A stretch of 64,000 bases of DNA from Actinomyces gerencseriae DSM 6844 (GCF_000429265.1 NZ_KE386872.1:62001-126000), one strand, 5' to 3'; shown: positions 9,475-20,240, counted from the first letter of the stretch. Made by a program: numbers and translations. The notes: generated by a model not told the origin, from the sequence alone.

Positions 9475-9534
9475 GACCGATCTCGGCGCGGAACCGAACC
9501 GATCTCGGCGCGGAACCGAACCGATCTCGGCGAG
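9475..9534 (-). repeat. Family A repeat, three 22-bp units
   Basis: ACCGATCTCGG cores begin at 9476, 9498 and 9520, 22 bp apart. The array ends 9 bp before the stop codon of the minus-strand amylosucrase gene, in the same relative orientation as at 3972-4052. Between serine dehydratase and amylosucrase (9159-9543) only this and the family B element are visible. Confidence 0.9.
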
Positions 9535-9543
9535 GGGCCGCCG

Positions 9544-11610
<2,067 letters not shown>

Positions 11611-11920
11611 GGTCCTATAGTGGCCGAGGTGCTCATCGTTTGGCAGGTCTTCGGGGCCCCGACTTGGTCGTCGTTCATGGTGACCGTAGGAGACGGCCCG
11701 GAACCGGCATCGATCAGTAGTCGAGACCGATCGAGATCAACCGGGACCGATCGGGATCGGTAGCAGGACGATCGGACGCCACCGCAGGGCCGCCCCGCCC
11801 CGTCCATGACGAGGCCGGCACGCGGACGAGACGCGCGCCGCATCGCGTCGGGGGCGCGGGTCCCGCAGCGCCTTCGAGCGCCCCCGGCGGGACGTCGATG
11901 AGATCCGAGGAGATCGGAGG
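11611..11920. promoter_or_regulatory. 310-bp gap with paired palindromes at 11726-11761
   Basis: The gap lies between the 3' end of jetC and the amylosucrase start, both on the minus strand. A perfect palindrome ACCGATCGGGATCGGT lies at 11746-11761, with an imperfect copy exactly 20 bp to its left (11726-11741). They share GACCGATC with the family A repeats. They could be operators for the amylosucrase gene. No remnant of a jetD nuclease gene could be read in any frame here. Confidence 0.4.
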
Positions 11921-14900
11921 TCACTGACCGGGTGGGGCGCCCGCACCACCGGGGGCTCCAGTACCACCGGGGACTCCGGCAGCGCCCACGCCACCGGGGG
12001 CTCCAGCGCCACCGGGGGCATCGGAGGAGGCGCGTGCCGCACGGGAAGCGCGAGTCGCGCGAGAGGCACGGGAGACGCGGGAGGCGGGGGCACCGCCCTC
12101 GCCGTCGGGCGTCCCCTCGGCAGCATGCCGGGCCCGGGCGACCCGCGTGGCCCGGGTGACCGGTCCCGCCGGGCGCATATCGGCCTCTCGCATGGTCCCG
12201 TCGAACACAACGGTGGCCAGCCGGGAGTCGTCGCCCGCCGGGGAGTTGGTGACCATCGCGGCGCCCCCGACGTGCTCCTCCAGGGTCTGGAGCATCTTCA
12301 TGGGCGTGGCCAGGAGGAGCTGGAAGCCGAATCCGCGGAAGACGTCCAGGCCGGCCCGGGTGAACTCGGCGTCGGTCTTGTCGAAGGCCTCGTCGAGGAC
12401 CACCAGCGCGTACCCGGGAACCGCCTGCCCGGGCTCGGTGAGCTGGTAGCGCAGCGCGGCCGCCAGGCAGAAGACGACGAGCTTCTGGCGCTGCCCGCCC
12501 GACAGGCCCGCGGCCCCCTCGTAGTAGTCGACGGCCACGCCCGAGGCGTCGCGCTCGACGGCGGTGAAGGAGACGTGCAGGCGGGTGTCCAGGCACTGCC
12601 GCTTCCACGACTCGTCGTGGGGATCGGTGGAGCCCAGGCGCGTCATGACGGAGTTGAGAACGGCGAAGCGGGCCTCGGCCTCCTCGGTCGTCTCGTCGGC
12701 CAGATCGAGGCTGCCGGCGGCGATCGTGGCCAGATCCGCCAGGAAGTCGTGAACGACCGGCAGTCGCCGCTCCGCCACCTCGATGTGGAGGTGATGGCCC
12801 GGCGAGTACTCGGTGGCGCGCAGGGCGTCGTTGACGGGGCCGATGCGGCTCCTGACCTGGCTGACGGCGCGCCGCACCTCTCCGGCGAGCTGGCCGACGT
12901 TCTGACGGGACTGGTTGTGGAGGAGCTCGGCGAAGCGGCGCTCGAAACGGGGCAGGCCATCGGTCTGAAGGCGGTCCAGCAGGTCGAGGTAGTCGCCGAG
13001 GAAGGCCGCCTCCGGCCTCACCTCGCTGCCCGGAACGGGCCAGCGCTCGGAGAAGCGCACCATGATGGCGCGGGCCTCGCCCAGACCGCGGCTCTCCTCC
13101 TGAGAGGCGCGCTGATTGTCGTAGGCGATCTGCTGCTCGACCTCGCGGGCGGCGATGTCCACCTCCGCCAGCCCCGCGTGACGGCGCCTCGCGCGGAACC
13201 GCTGCTCCAGCTCGGCGAAGAGGGTCTTCCTCTCGGCCTCGTCCAGGGAGCGCCAACGGGAGCCGGCCTCGGCCGCGCGGGCATCACCGGAAGCGGCCTC
13301 CTCGGAGCCGCCCGCGCCCTCGGAGCGCGCCCGGTCCTCGTCCCGCTCCTGGCGCCGGCGGGCGATTCCGGCCAGCGCGGCCTCGGCGTCGTCGAGCCGC
13401 GAGCGCTGGACCTGCTCCTCCCCGGCGAGCCGGAGCACCGCCTCCCTGGCCTTGTCCTCGGCCAGACCGGCGGCCGCGGCGCGCGACTCGAGCTCGGCCA
13501 GACCCGGCAGCGCCTCCGCCGCGCGCCCGCGCTGCGCGACCAGCTCGGCCTCGCGCGACCTGGCGCCGTCGACGTCGACCTCCTCCCAGGTGGTCTCCAG
13601 GATGCGCAGGCACGCGTCGCGGCGCTCCCGGGCGGTGGTGCGCGCGCGACTGAGCGAGCCGAGCTCCTCGTCGATGGCCTCCAGCCGGTCGGACACCTGC
13701 CGACCCTCGGAGATCACCTGCTCGAGGCGCTCGGCGGGATCGACGCCGACCGTCCAGTTGCGCGAGTCGGTCAGGTCCCGGCGGTCGTCCTTGAGGTGAC
13801 TGGTGCGCGAGGACTTGACCTGCCCGGCGCGGGTGACCCCCCGGTCCAGACCGACCAGGTCGCGCGAGTCCTCGACGCAGGAGTGGTCGAATCGGCGCAT
13901 GATCTCGGCATCGAGCCACCCGGCGTGCTCGGAGCCGGGCCGGGGTCGGATCCGGCGAGCCAGGGCGTCGGCGGTCACGGGAGGGGCGGAGTGCCGCGCG
14001 GGCGTCATGCGCTCGTAGGCGAGGCGGGCGCGCAGGCGCCGGGCGTCGACGGCGGCCGCCACCTTGCGGTAGAGGTGCTCCGGAACGAGCATGGTGCGGG
14101 CGAAGGGGGCGACGACGGTCTCGACGGCGACGCGCCACTCCTCCTGCCCGGGAACGAGCTCGAGGACCTCCCCGGCGAAGGGCAGGGCGGCGGGGGCCTG
14201 CCCGACGGCGTGGGCGATGGTGTCCCGGGCGCGCAGCAGGTCCGCGCTCATGGCCGAGCGCGAGGCGGTGATCTGCTCGGCGCGCTCGCGCAGCTCGCGA
14301 CGCTGCTCCACCAGAGCGAGCTGCTCGGCGCGCAGGGCGCTGCGAGCCTCGTCCTGCTCCCCCTCGGCGCGCTCGGCGCGCTCGATCTCCTGCGCCGCGG
14401 TGCGCTGGAGCTCGGCGAAGGCGGCTCCCTCGCTCGGTGCGGCGGCGCCCAGGACGTTCAGCTGGGCGTCGAGGAAGCCCCGGGCCCGCGCGACGCGCTC
14501 GGTGGCCTGACGGGCCGCGTCCAGGCGGGCGTCGAGAGCGGGCAGGTTCTCCCCGAGGCCACCGGCCAGGGCGAGGCGGGCGGCCTCCCGCTCCCGGCGG
14601 GCGTCCTCCTCGACACGGCGGGCGGCGGCGAGCTCATCGGCCAGGCGGTCCAGCGCGCGGCGCGCCGTGTCCGCGGTCTGCTCGTGCAGGGTCGTCTTGA
14701 GCTGCTCCAGGTAGGGGTCGATGGCCGCGCGCAACTGCTCGGTGCGCTCCTGATCGCGACGCGCCTCGGCGATGCGCTCCTCGAGACGGCGCAGCGGGGA
14801 CAGCAGGGCCTCCTGGTTGCGGGCCTCGACGACGGAGGCGTGGGCCTCGCGCAGCTCGGCGAACTGCTCGACGGCGGCCGCCGCCATGGCGAAGGTGTCC

Positions 14901-15613
14901 GGCTCGTCGAGCATGAAGTCGCGCAGGAGGGTGTCGAGGCTGGTGAGGTTCTTGGCGGACTGGGTCCTGTGGAGCAGGCGCTGCGCGACCTCGCCGGACA
15001 GGCCCAGGCGCCGGCGGAAGCGGGCCGCGAAGGCCTCGTAGCGCTCGAAGCGGGTGGCGCGCCCCTTCAAATCACGGCTGAGGCCGCGCTTGTCGATGCC
15101 GTTGGACAGGTACTCCATGAGCTCGGTCAGGGCGATGTCCCCCTCGACGAGCAGCTGGGTCTGGGTGACGGAGTCGGTCGAGACCGTGCCCTGCCTGGCG
15201 TGGTAGAGCTTGACGAGAGTGATCGTCTCCTCGGGGCGCAGTCGCGTGAACGTCAGGGCGATGCCGCTGCGGGTGGCGCGCGGGCGCAGGTAGTCGGTGA
15301 CGACCTCGCCGGTGATCTCATCGGCGCTGCGCCGGTAGGCGCCGCGGACGTAGCTCAGGACGGAGCGGGAGCGATCGGCCGTCGAGGAGTCCTGAGCGGC
15401 CGCGTTGAAGCGCAGGTTCTCGGCCGGCACGAGGACGGCGGACAGCGCGTCCAGCAACGAGGACTTCCCCGAGCCCGAGGGGCCGGTGAGCAGGAGCCCG
15501 CCGCGCGGGACCGGAAGGTCGTGATGGCCGGAGAAGGTGCCCCAGTTGTAGACCTGGATACGGGCCAGGCGGTGCTGCGAGGCGGTCTGCGGCGCGGTCG
15601 CCGAGCTGGTCAT
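11921..15613 (-). CDS. jetC: JetC/MksB, SMC-like ATPase of a Wadjet-type condensin
   Basis: A 1230-residue SMC/MukB-like motor. The head has an N-terminal Walker A (LLLTGPSGSGKSS, res ~39-51), the signature LSGGQRQK at 1037-1044 and Walker B LVVLDEAFDKTDAE at ~1070-1083. Between them are long charged coiled-coil stretches. With JetA (kleisin) and JetB (KITE protein) it forms a loop extruder that, in Wadjet systems, presents circular plasmid DNA to the JetD nuclease. The last 84 residues (1147-1230) are an Arg/Ala/Ser then Gly/Ala/Pro tail outside the usual fold. SD AGAGGG precedes ATG 15613. No jetD follows. Confidence 0.88.
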   Translation of the reverse strand: MTSSATAPQTASQHRLARIQVYNWGTFSGHHDLPVPRGGLLLTGPSGSGKSSLLDALSAVLVPAENLRFNAAAQDSSTADRSRSVLSYVRGAYRRSADEITGEVVTDYLRPRATRSGIALTFTRLRPEETITLVKLYHARQGTVSTDSVTQTQLLVEGDIALTELMEYLSNGIDKRGLSRDLKGRATRFERYEAFAARFRRRLGLSGEVAQRLLHRTQSAKNLTSLDTLLRDFMLDEPDTFAMAAAAVEQFAELREAHASVVEARNQEALLSPLRRLEERIAEARRDQERTEQLRAAIDPYLEQLKTTLHEQTADTARRALDRLADELAAARRVEEDARREREAARLALAGGLGENLPALDARLDAARQATERVARARGFLDAQLNVLGAAAPSEGAAFAELQRTAAQEIERAERAEGEQDEARSALRAEQLALVEQRRELRERAEQITASRSAMSADLLRARDTIAHAVGQAPAALPFAGEVLELVPGQEEWRVAVETVVAPFARTMLVPEHLYRKVAAAVDARRLRARLAYERMTPARHSAPPVTADALARRIRPRPGSEHAGWLDAEIMRRFDHSCVEDSRDLVGLDRGVTRAGQVKSSRTSHLKDDRRDLTDSRNWTVGVDPAERLEQVISEGRQVSDRLEAIDEELGSLSRARTTARERRDACLRILETTWEEVDVDGARSREAELVAQRGRAAEALPGLAELESRAAAAGLAEDKAREAVLRLAGEEQVQRSRLDDAEAALAGIARRRQERDEDRARSEGAGGSEEAASGDARAAEAGSRWRSLDEAERKTLFAELEQRFRARRRHAGLAEVDIAAREVEQQIAYDNQRASQEESRGLGEARAIMVRFSERWPVPGSEVRPEAAFLGDYLDLLDRLQTDGLPRFERRFAELLHNQSRQNVGQLAGEVRRAVSQVRSRIGPVNDALRATEYSPGHHLHIEVAERRLPVVHDFLADLATIAAGSLDLADETTEEAEARFAVLNSVMTRLGSTDPHDESWKRQCLDTRLHVSFTAVERDASGVAVDYYEGAAGLSGGQRQKLVVFCLAAALRYQLTEPGQAVPGYALVVLDEAFDKTDAEFTRAGLDVFRGFGFQLLLATPMKMLQTLEEHVGGAAMVTNSPAGDDSRLATVVFDGTMREADMRPAGPVTRATRVARARHAAEGTPDGEGGAPASRVSRASRATRASRAARASSDAPGGAGAPGGVGAAGVPGGTGAPGGAGAPPGQ

Positions 15614-15629
15614 GACTCGTCCCTCTTCT

Positions 15630-16373
15630 TCAGTGCTTCTTCAGTGCGTCGTCATCCACCGGGCCACCGGCCGGCTCCGGTGAGGCCGTCCGCGCCGCGC
15701 CGTCGTCGAGGAGCCCGGCCGCGTCGGCCTCACCGCTCCCGCCGAGCAGACGGCGGTACTCGGCCGAGACGGCGGCGACCTCGTCGGCGGAGAAGACCAG
15801 GGCGAGGACCGGGGAGACCTCGTAGCGATCGGGCACCTCGGTCTCGCGCAGGAGGGAGGCCCGTCTGAGCTTGTCGACCGAGGAGTTCACGCGGCGCAGG
15901 AAGCCGGCATGGTCCGTGGAGGCGTGCGGGCGGTAGACGGCGAGGTGGTCATCGAGCTCGCCGCGGTCGATGAAGACCCGCTCGCCCGGCGTCGTCGTGC
16001 GCAGCAGCAGGGTGCGCAGATGGAGCAGGAGGACCGTGTCGACGAGGGTCAGCGGCATGGTGCGCATGACGGAGGGGGAGGCGCCGGTGGGGTCCTGGGC
16101 GTTGCGGGTGAAGGCCAGGCCGGCCTCACGATCCACGACGAGCTCGAGGAAGAGGTCGCCCAGCCTGCGGCGTATGGCGGCCTCGTCCGTCAGCAGGGCG
16201 TTCCACAGGTCGGGGTGGAGCTCGGCGGTGAGGTAGGGACCCTGGAGGAGGCGCACGAGGGTGCGCCGGGTGTCCCGGGGCAGCGAGCCCGGATCGCCGT
16301 CCCACAGCGCGCCGGGGTTCGCGCCCGCGGTTCGAGCCGGTCCGTCCTGAACCGGTGCGGCATGGGAGCTCAT
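15630..16373 (-). CDS. jetB: JetB/MksE (DUF4194), KITE subunit
   Basis: A 247-residue winged-helix (KITE-type) protein that binds the kleisin JetA and the JetC heads. The DUF4194 region spans about res 35-210 (VRLLQGPYLTAELHPDLW, MPLTLVDTVLLLHLRTLLLR, FLRRVNSSVDKLRRASLL). The start overlaps the jetA stop by ATGA (16370-16373). The stop lies inside a tandem 11-bp duplication, GCACTGAAGAA twice. Removing one copy would extend the protein as KKRDES and end it at a TGA overlapping the jetC ATG, the same ATGA junction as jetA/jetB. The duplication therefore shortened JetB slightly and opened a 16-bp gap before jetC. Confidence 0.85.
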   Translation of the reverse strand: MSSHAAPVQDGPARTAGANPGALWDGDPGSLPRDTRRTLVRLLQGPYLTAELHPDLWNALLTDEAAIRRRLGDLFLELVVDREAGLAFTRNAQDPTGASPSVMRTMPLTLVDTVLLLHLRTLLLRTTTPGERVFIDRGELDDHLAVYRPHASTDHAGFLRRVNSSVDKLRRASLLRETEVPDRYEVSPVLALVFSADEVAAVSAEYRRLLGGSGEADAAGLLDDGAARTASPEPAGGPVDDDALKKH

Positions 16374-17845
16374 GCATCTCCTGACTTCTCGGTGCGGTCG
16401 GTGAACAGGAATCTGGGGACACGGGCCGAGCGCTCGGTCCCGCTGGAGGTCGTCCAGGCGACGGTCTCGTCCCCGGGGACCTCCTGGCCGTGGCGACGGG
16501 CCAGGAGAAGCAGGCCCACGACACTGGCCAGCCCCTGGGTGGCGGGGTGCTCGGCCAGGACCTCACCGACGGTGGCGGCCCCTCGTCGGGCCAGTACATC
16601 CCCGACGGCGTCGATGAGCTCGGTCAGATCGATCTCGCTGGCGCGCACAACGCGGCGCACCTCCTCCAGGTCGAGCTCGGCGGCCTTGTGACTGCGGATC
16701 TCCTCGGTGACGACCGCGTCGGCGGGGTTGCGCATGCGCCAGGAGCCGATGGAGGCCATGTGGACGCCGGTGAGGGCGAGGTCGAGGTCCAGCTGCGTCT
16801 GCGGCGCCGTGTGAGCCGCCAGGCGGGCGGCGAGGCGCTGGGCCTCGGCGAGCTCGGCGCCCAGGCGGCGGTGCCCCTCGAAGGCGCGCGATCTCACGAA
16901 GCGGCTGAGGGAGCGGGACAGGTCGGCCACGGTGCTGCGCACCGAGGTCGACTCCTGGGCGAGGGCGGAGCGCCAGCGACGCAGGAAGCGCAGATCGGTG
17001 TCCGTCAACCGGGTGGCGAAGTCGCGGCCGAGGACGGTCTCCAGGTCCTCGTCGAGACGGGCCGAGAACTCGGGGCTCGTGAGCAGCTCGTGGAAGCCGA
17101 GGAAGGAGCGGCCGACCTCCGAGCCCTCGATGCGGTCCACCCCGCGGAAGACGTCGTCGAGAACCTCGCCGCGCGAGGAGTCCAAGGAGACGACGCGCTC
17201 GCGCAGGGAGCGGTTGAGCACCGCGATCTCGTCGCGGACCCGGGCGAAGTCCCCGGGGACCTGCTCGGCCAGGGCGATGATCTCGGCCAGGCGCTCGGCG
17301 GCCTCCGGACCATCGAGTGGGATGAAGTCGCCGGCCTCGGCGCGCGCGATCTCCGCGTCGAGGGCGTCGCGCTCGGCGCGCAGAGCACTCAGGCGCCCCG
17401 AGGCGCTGGGGTCGGAGTCGCGGGCGAGGCGGCCAGCCTGCGCGGAGATGGTCGCCAGGCGCGACCGGGTGACGACGGCGCGGGGGTGCTCGATGCGGAC
17501 CAGGAAGCGGATAGCGGCCTCGGCGGGGGCGGACAGCTCATAGGTCTCCGCCCCGCCGTCGGAGGCCGTGGAGCGCACGAGCACACCGGCCCTCCTCCAC
17601 TGGTCGCAGTACGCCCGAGCCGTGCGCGACGCCTCCATGCCCGCCTGACGCAGGGCCACCAGATCCTCATCGACCAGCTCGTGGAGCTCGGCGACCGGCA
17701 GGCGGCGCACCTGCCCTCCCAGATGCTCGGCGAGGATCGCAGCGGCCATCGGGCCCAGATCGGCGCGCAGGAGAGCCAGTCCCGGATCCTCCCGCGCTAA
17801 TCGCGTGAGCCTGAGCGCGTCCGCGACAACGCCGTGGGTTCCCAT
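16370..17845 (-). CDS. jetA: JetA/MksF (DUF3375), kleisin-like subunit
   Basis: A 491-residue DUF3375 protein, the kleisin-like first gene of jetABC. The N-terminal winged-helix region (res ~1-130: ALRLTRLAREDPGLALLRAD, AYCDQWRRAGVLV) is followed by a long helical, charged middle (res ~150-330) and a C-terminal domain (LTGVHMASIGSWRMRNPADA, EVLAEHPATQGLASVVGLLLLA). It bridges the JetC heads and carries JetB. The ATG at 17845 starts the three-gene unit, which runs jetA, jetB, jetC on the minus strand. Confidence 0.87.
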   Translation of the reverse strand: MGTHGVVADALRLTRLAREDPGLALLRADLGPMAAAILAEHLGGQVRRLPVAELHELVDEDLVALRQAGMEASRTARAYCDQWRRAGVLVRSTASDGGAETYELSAPAEAAIRFLVRIEHPRAVVTRSRLATISAQAGRLARDSDPSASGRLSALRAERDALDAEIARAEAGDFIPLDGPEAAERLAEIIALAEQVPGDFARVRDEIAVLNRSLRERVVSLDSSRGEVLDDVFRGVDRIEGSEVGRSFLGFHELLTSPEFSARLDEDLETVLGRDFATRLTDTDLRFLRRWRSALAQESTSVRSTVADLSRSLSRFVRSRAFEGHRRLGAELAEAQRLAARLAAHTAPQTQLDLDLALTGVHMASIGSWRMRNPADAVVTEEIRSHKAAELDLEEVRRVVRASEIDLTELIDAVGDVLARRGAATVGEVLAEHPATQGLASVVGLLLLARRHGQEVPGDETVAWTTSSGTERSARVPRFLFTDRTEKSGDA

Positions 17846-18431
17846 CGCTCACCTCCCTCGTGCCTGCATCCGACCGGCCCGGGAACGTCATTCGTCCACC
17901 GGACCGGTACGAGCGTAGCGACTACCACCGGCATAGGGGAGAGTCTTGCACGACGACCCGTCACCTCGCTCCCGCTCGCGGCACCACGTCGGGGCCACGC
18001 CGCCGCACCGGGGCCCCGGCGCCGTCCGGTCGTCCGTGGCCCGGGTCGAGGCGGCGACGCCGCCGCACCGGGGCTTCGGACCCGGCCGCGCCAGTCGCCT
18101 CGGCCGCCTCGTCCGTCTGCGACCGATCTCACTATTCTCACGACTCTCATCCCGGTCGCGGCTCGCCCTCGATCGGCCTCCGCCTCCGTCGGCGAGCGGG
18201 GCGCCCTCAGGCGCGTCGAGGCCCTCATGACGGGTTGTCTCCGCCTTCGGCGGCGTGCGGGGCGCCCGCCGCCGCCCACGCCGAGTTCATCCAGACGGCG
18301 TCCACCTTCGTCAGCGTGCGGGGCGCCCTCCCCCTTCACCCGCGTTGATCGGGGCTGGTATCAAGGCCGGGGACGCGGCTGGAGACCAACCGCCCGTCCT
18401 CATCCGAAAGGTCTTCAGAAAGGTCCCGCGA
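17846..18431. other. Gene-free region upstream of jetA with ~60-bp periodic repeats
   Basis: This is the likely promoter region of jetABC. Two copies of ACGCCGCCGCACCGGGGC occur near 17993 and 18053, 60 bp apart. Three degenerate copies of GTGCGGGGCGCCC with a CTTCG-containing lead recur near 18184, 18244 and 18304, also at ~60 bp. No frame with coding character is visible. Confidence 0.5.
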
Positions 18432-18629
18432 ATGGCCTCCTCGTTCACGAACTCCCTATCCATTCTGGCGAAGGCGCGCTTCCCCATCCTGTACGTGGAG
18501 ACCTTCGAGGAGCGACGGGCCCTGGCTGCCCCGCCGTCACCAGCGGGCATCATCGTGGATCGGCCCGAGCGCCGCCCCCTCACCCGACGACCGCAGCCTC
18601 ACGACCCGCGGCGACTAGCGGCGCCCTGA
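18432..18629 (+). pseudogene. N-terminal remnant of a Ycf46-like AAA ATPase
   Basis: The frame from ATG 18432 begins with FTNSLSILAKARFPILYVE and TFEERRAL. This fits the N-terminus of Ycf46/FtsH-like AAA ATPases, where a helix is followed by a (R/K)-x-(R/Y)-(F/Y)-P-(I/L)-x-Y-V-x-(T/S)-x-E-E-x-R strand. Similarity ends near 18530 and the frame then runs through unrelated Pro/Arg-rich sequence to a TGA at 18627. Walker motifs are absent. I read it as the leftover 5' end of a deleted gene; a real short peptide is less likely. Confidence 0.4.
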
Positions 18630-18758
18630 CTCGGCACTCCGCAGGATCCCGGAGACATGCCGGCTCTCCAAGCCCTGAGATGCGGCCGGGGCTCATGTGA
18701 GCCGTGCACCGAGAGGTCTCTCGGCTGAAACCGTGTTCGCCGTCGCCCGACTCCGCGC

Positions 18759-18871
18759 GGTCGTACGTCGCAGCCCGCGGTCGTACGCAACTCCGTGCGG
18801 TCGTACCCTCCTGCGCCAGGTCGTACCTTAGGGAGGGCCTAAGGTACGACCACGCGACGCCGGGTACGACC
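18759..18871. repeat. Family B repeat: best-preserved copy with central hairpin
   Basis: GGTCGTAC cores start at 18759, 18779, 18799 and 18819, exactly 20 bp apart. Inverted cores GTACGACC start at 18844 and 18864, again 20 bp apart. The innermost arms form a perfect 14-bp stem, GGTCGTACCTTAGG (18819-18832) with CCTAAGGTACGACC (18838-18851), around GAGGG. Confidence 0.92.
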
Positions 18872-18918
18872 GCACGGAGCTCCCGCGTCGGAGCCAAGGA
18901 GCAGCGGCCCTCCACTTG

Positions 18919-18949
18919 GCAGATTGCCTAGTAACTAGGTAATCTGCCA
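18919..18949. promoter_or_regulatory. 31-bp palindromic operator of the PadR operon
   Basis: GGCAGATTGCCTAGT and ACTAGGTAATCTGCC flank a single A, with 14 of 15 positions pairing. It ends 2 bp before the padR ATG, so a bound repressor would cover the promoter and start. This is the expected autoregulatory arrangement for PadR proteins. Confidence 0.75.
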
Positions 18950-18951
18950 AC

Positions 18952-19317
18952 ATGACCGATACCACCGCCCGCCTCCTGCGCGGCCTCCTCGAACCCTGCC
19001 TCCTCGCCCTACTTGAGAACGGCGCCGATTACGGTCTATCACTGGCCCACCGCCTGAGCGGAGCCGGCCTGGAAGAGGTTCCCGGCGGCAGCCTCTACCC
19101 CGCCCTGACCCGTCTGGAGCGCCGCGGCCTCGTGACCTCCTCCACCCGTCCCTCCGCCTCCGGCCCGGCCCGCAGGTACTACGAGCTCACCGACGCGGGA
19201 CACGCCGAGCTCTCAGTCCGTCGAGCGGAGTGGCGCGCCTTCCGCACCGCCTTCTCCACCGTCCTGGAGGGCGCGACGGCGCCGGAAGCGCGGACGACAG
19301 CCGAGGCGCACTCATGA
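18952..19317 (+). CDS. PadR-family transcriptional repressor
   Basis: A 121-residue PadR winged-helix protein. LRGLLEPCLLALLENGADYGLSLAHRL is the recognition region, GGSLYPALTRLERRGLV the characteristic PadR helix-turn, and RRYYELTDAGHAEL the wing. The C-terminal dimer helix is short, as in subfamily 2. It starts an operon with an ABC ATPase (4-nt ATGA overlap) and a permease. PadR proteins of this layout usually repress a transporter and respond to its substrate or to envelope stress. A near-perfect palindrome overlaps the start region. Confidence 0.9.
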   Translation: MTDTTARLLRGLLEPCLLALLENGADYGLSLAHRLSGAGLEEVPGGSLYPALTRLERRGLVTSSTRPSASGPARRYYELTDAGHAELSVRRAEWRAFRTAFSTVLEGATAPEARTTAEAHS

Positions 19318-20240
19318 GTCCCGTCGCCCCCGAGCCCCGCGCCCCGCGCCACTCCGAATACAGCCAGTCCGATACCGGACCGACCAGATCGGGCCTGACC
19401 GAGACCGCCTGGTACCGCAGCCTCGCCGCCGAGCTGAGCGCCCGGGGCCTGGACCGCCAGGAGGTCGATCGCACCGTCGCCGGCACCCGTGCCGAGGCCG
19501 CCTCCGACGGCACCGCCCCGGCGGACCTGTTCGGCCCCGCCGTCCTGTACGCCCGCGAGCTCGCCTCGGCCCTGAAGGAGGACGGCGCCGCCCGTCGGGC
19601 CCCGACACCGGCGTACGGCCCGATCGTCCTGCGCCTGCGCGGCGTGAGCGCCCGCCGCGGCCGCCGCGCCGTCCTCACCGACCTCGATCTCACAGTGCGA
19701 CGGGGCGAGGTGGTCGCCGTCGTCGGCGCCAACGGGGCGGGCAAGTCCACTCTTCTCCAGGTCTGCGCCGGACTGCTGGGAGCCGGTTCCGGCACCGTTG
19801 AGCGCACGGCCCGGTTCGGCTACGCGCCCCAGCTCGACGCCCTCGCCCCGCTGCTCACCGTCGATGAGCACCTGCGCCTGTTCGGGATGCTCGAGGGCGC
19901 GGGCCGGGAGCGCTCGGTGCCCACGGGCCATCGGATCCTCCAGCGCCTGGGCTGGAGCCCCGATGGAAACCGGGTGGCGGGGGCGCTGTCCGGGGGAACG
20001 CGGCAGAAGCTCAACCTCGCCCTGGCCCAGCTCGCCTCCCCCGATCTGCTCCTCCTCGACGAGCCCTATCAGGGCCTGGACGCCCTGGCCTACGAGGACC
20101 TGTGGACGCTCATCGCGGCCTGGCGGGACTCCGGGGCCGGAGTCCTCCTCGTCACCCACCTGCTGCGGGACATCGACTTCGTCGACCGCGTCGTCGAGCT
20201 GCCCGCCCCCGAGTCCTCGATCGAGGAGGGCGCCGCATGA
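19314..20240 (+). CDS. ABC transporter ATP-binding protein with HAAS-like N-terminal domain
   Basis: A 308-residue ATPase subunit of an export-type ABC system. Walker A is GANGAGKSTLLQ, the signature LSGGTRQKLNLALAQL and Walker B LLLLDEPYQGLD. The first ~100 residues (TAWYRSLAAELSARGLDRQEVDRTVAGTRAEA...) form a helical segment resembling the HAAS/permease-prefix domain. That domain is normally attached to PadR-linked membrane proteins; here it is fused to the ATPase. ATGA overlap with padR fixes the start at 19314. The substrate cannot be read from the sequence. Confidence 0.88.
   Translation: MSPVAPEPRAPRHSEYSQSDTGPTRSGLTETAWYRSLAAELSARGLDRQEVDRTVAGTRAEAASDGTAPADLFGPAVLYARELASALKEDGAARRAPTPAYGPIVLRLRGVSARRGRRAVLTDLDLTVRRGEVVAVVGANGAGKSTLLQVCAGLLGAGSGTVERTARFGYAPQLDALAPLLTVDEHLRLFGMLEGAGRERSVPTGHRILQRLGWSPDGNRVAGALSGGTRQKLNLALAQLASPDLLLLDEPYQGLDALAYEDLWTLIAAWRDSGAGVLLVTHLLRDIDFVDRVVELPAPESSIEEGAA

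Noticed and set aside
12125-15868. A 1247-codon plus-strand frame
   Set aside because: Antisense shadow of jetC and jetB; low-complexity Gly/Arg/Leu sequence without motifs.
18759-18871. CRISPR array
   Set aside because: The repeated part is only ~8-10 bp, the step is 20 bp and half the units are inverted; no cas genes are nearby.
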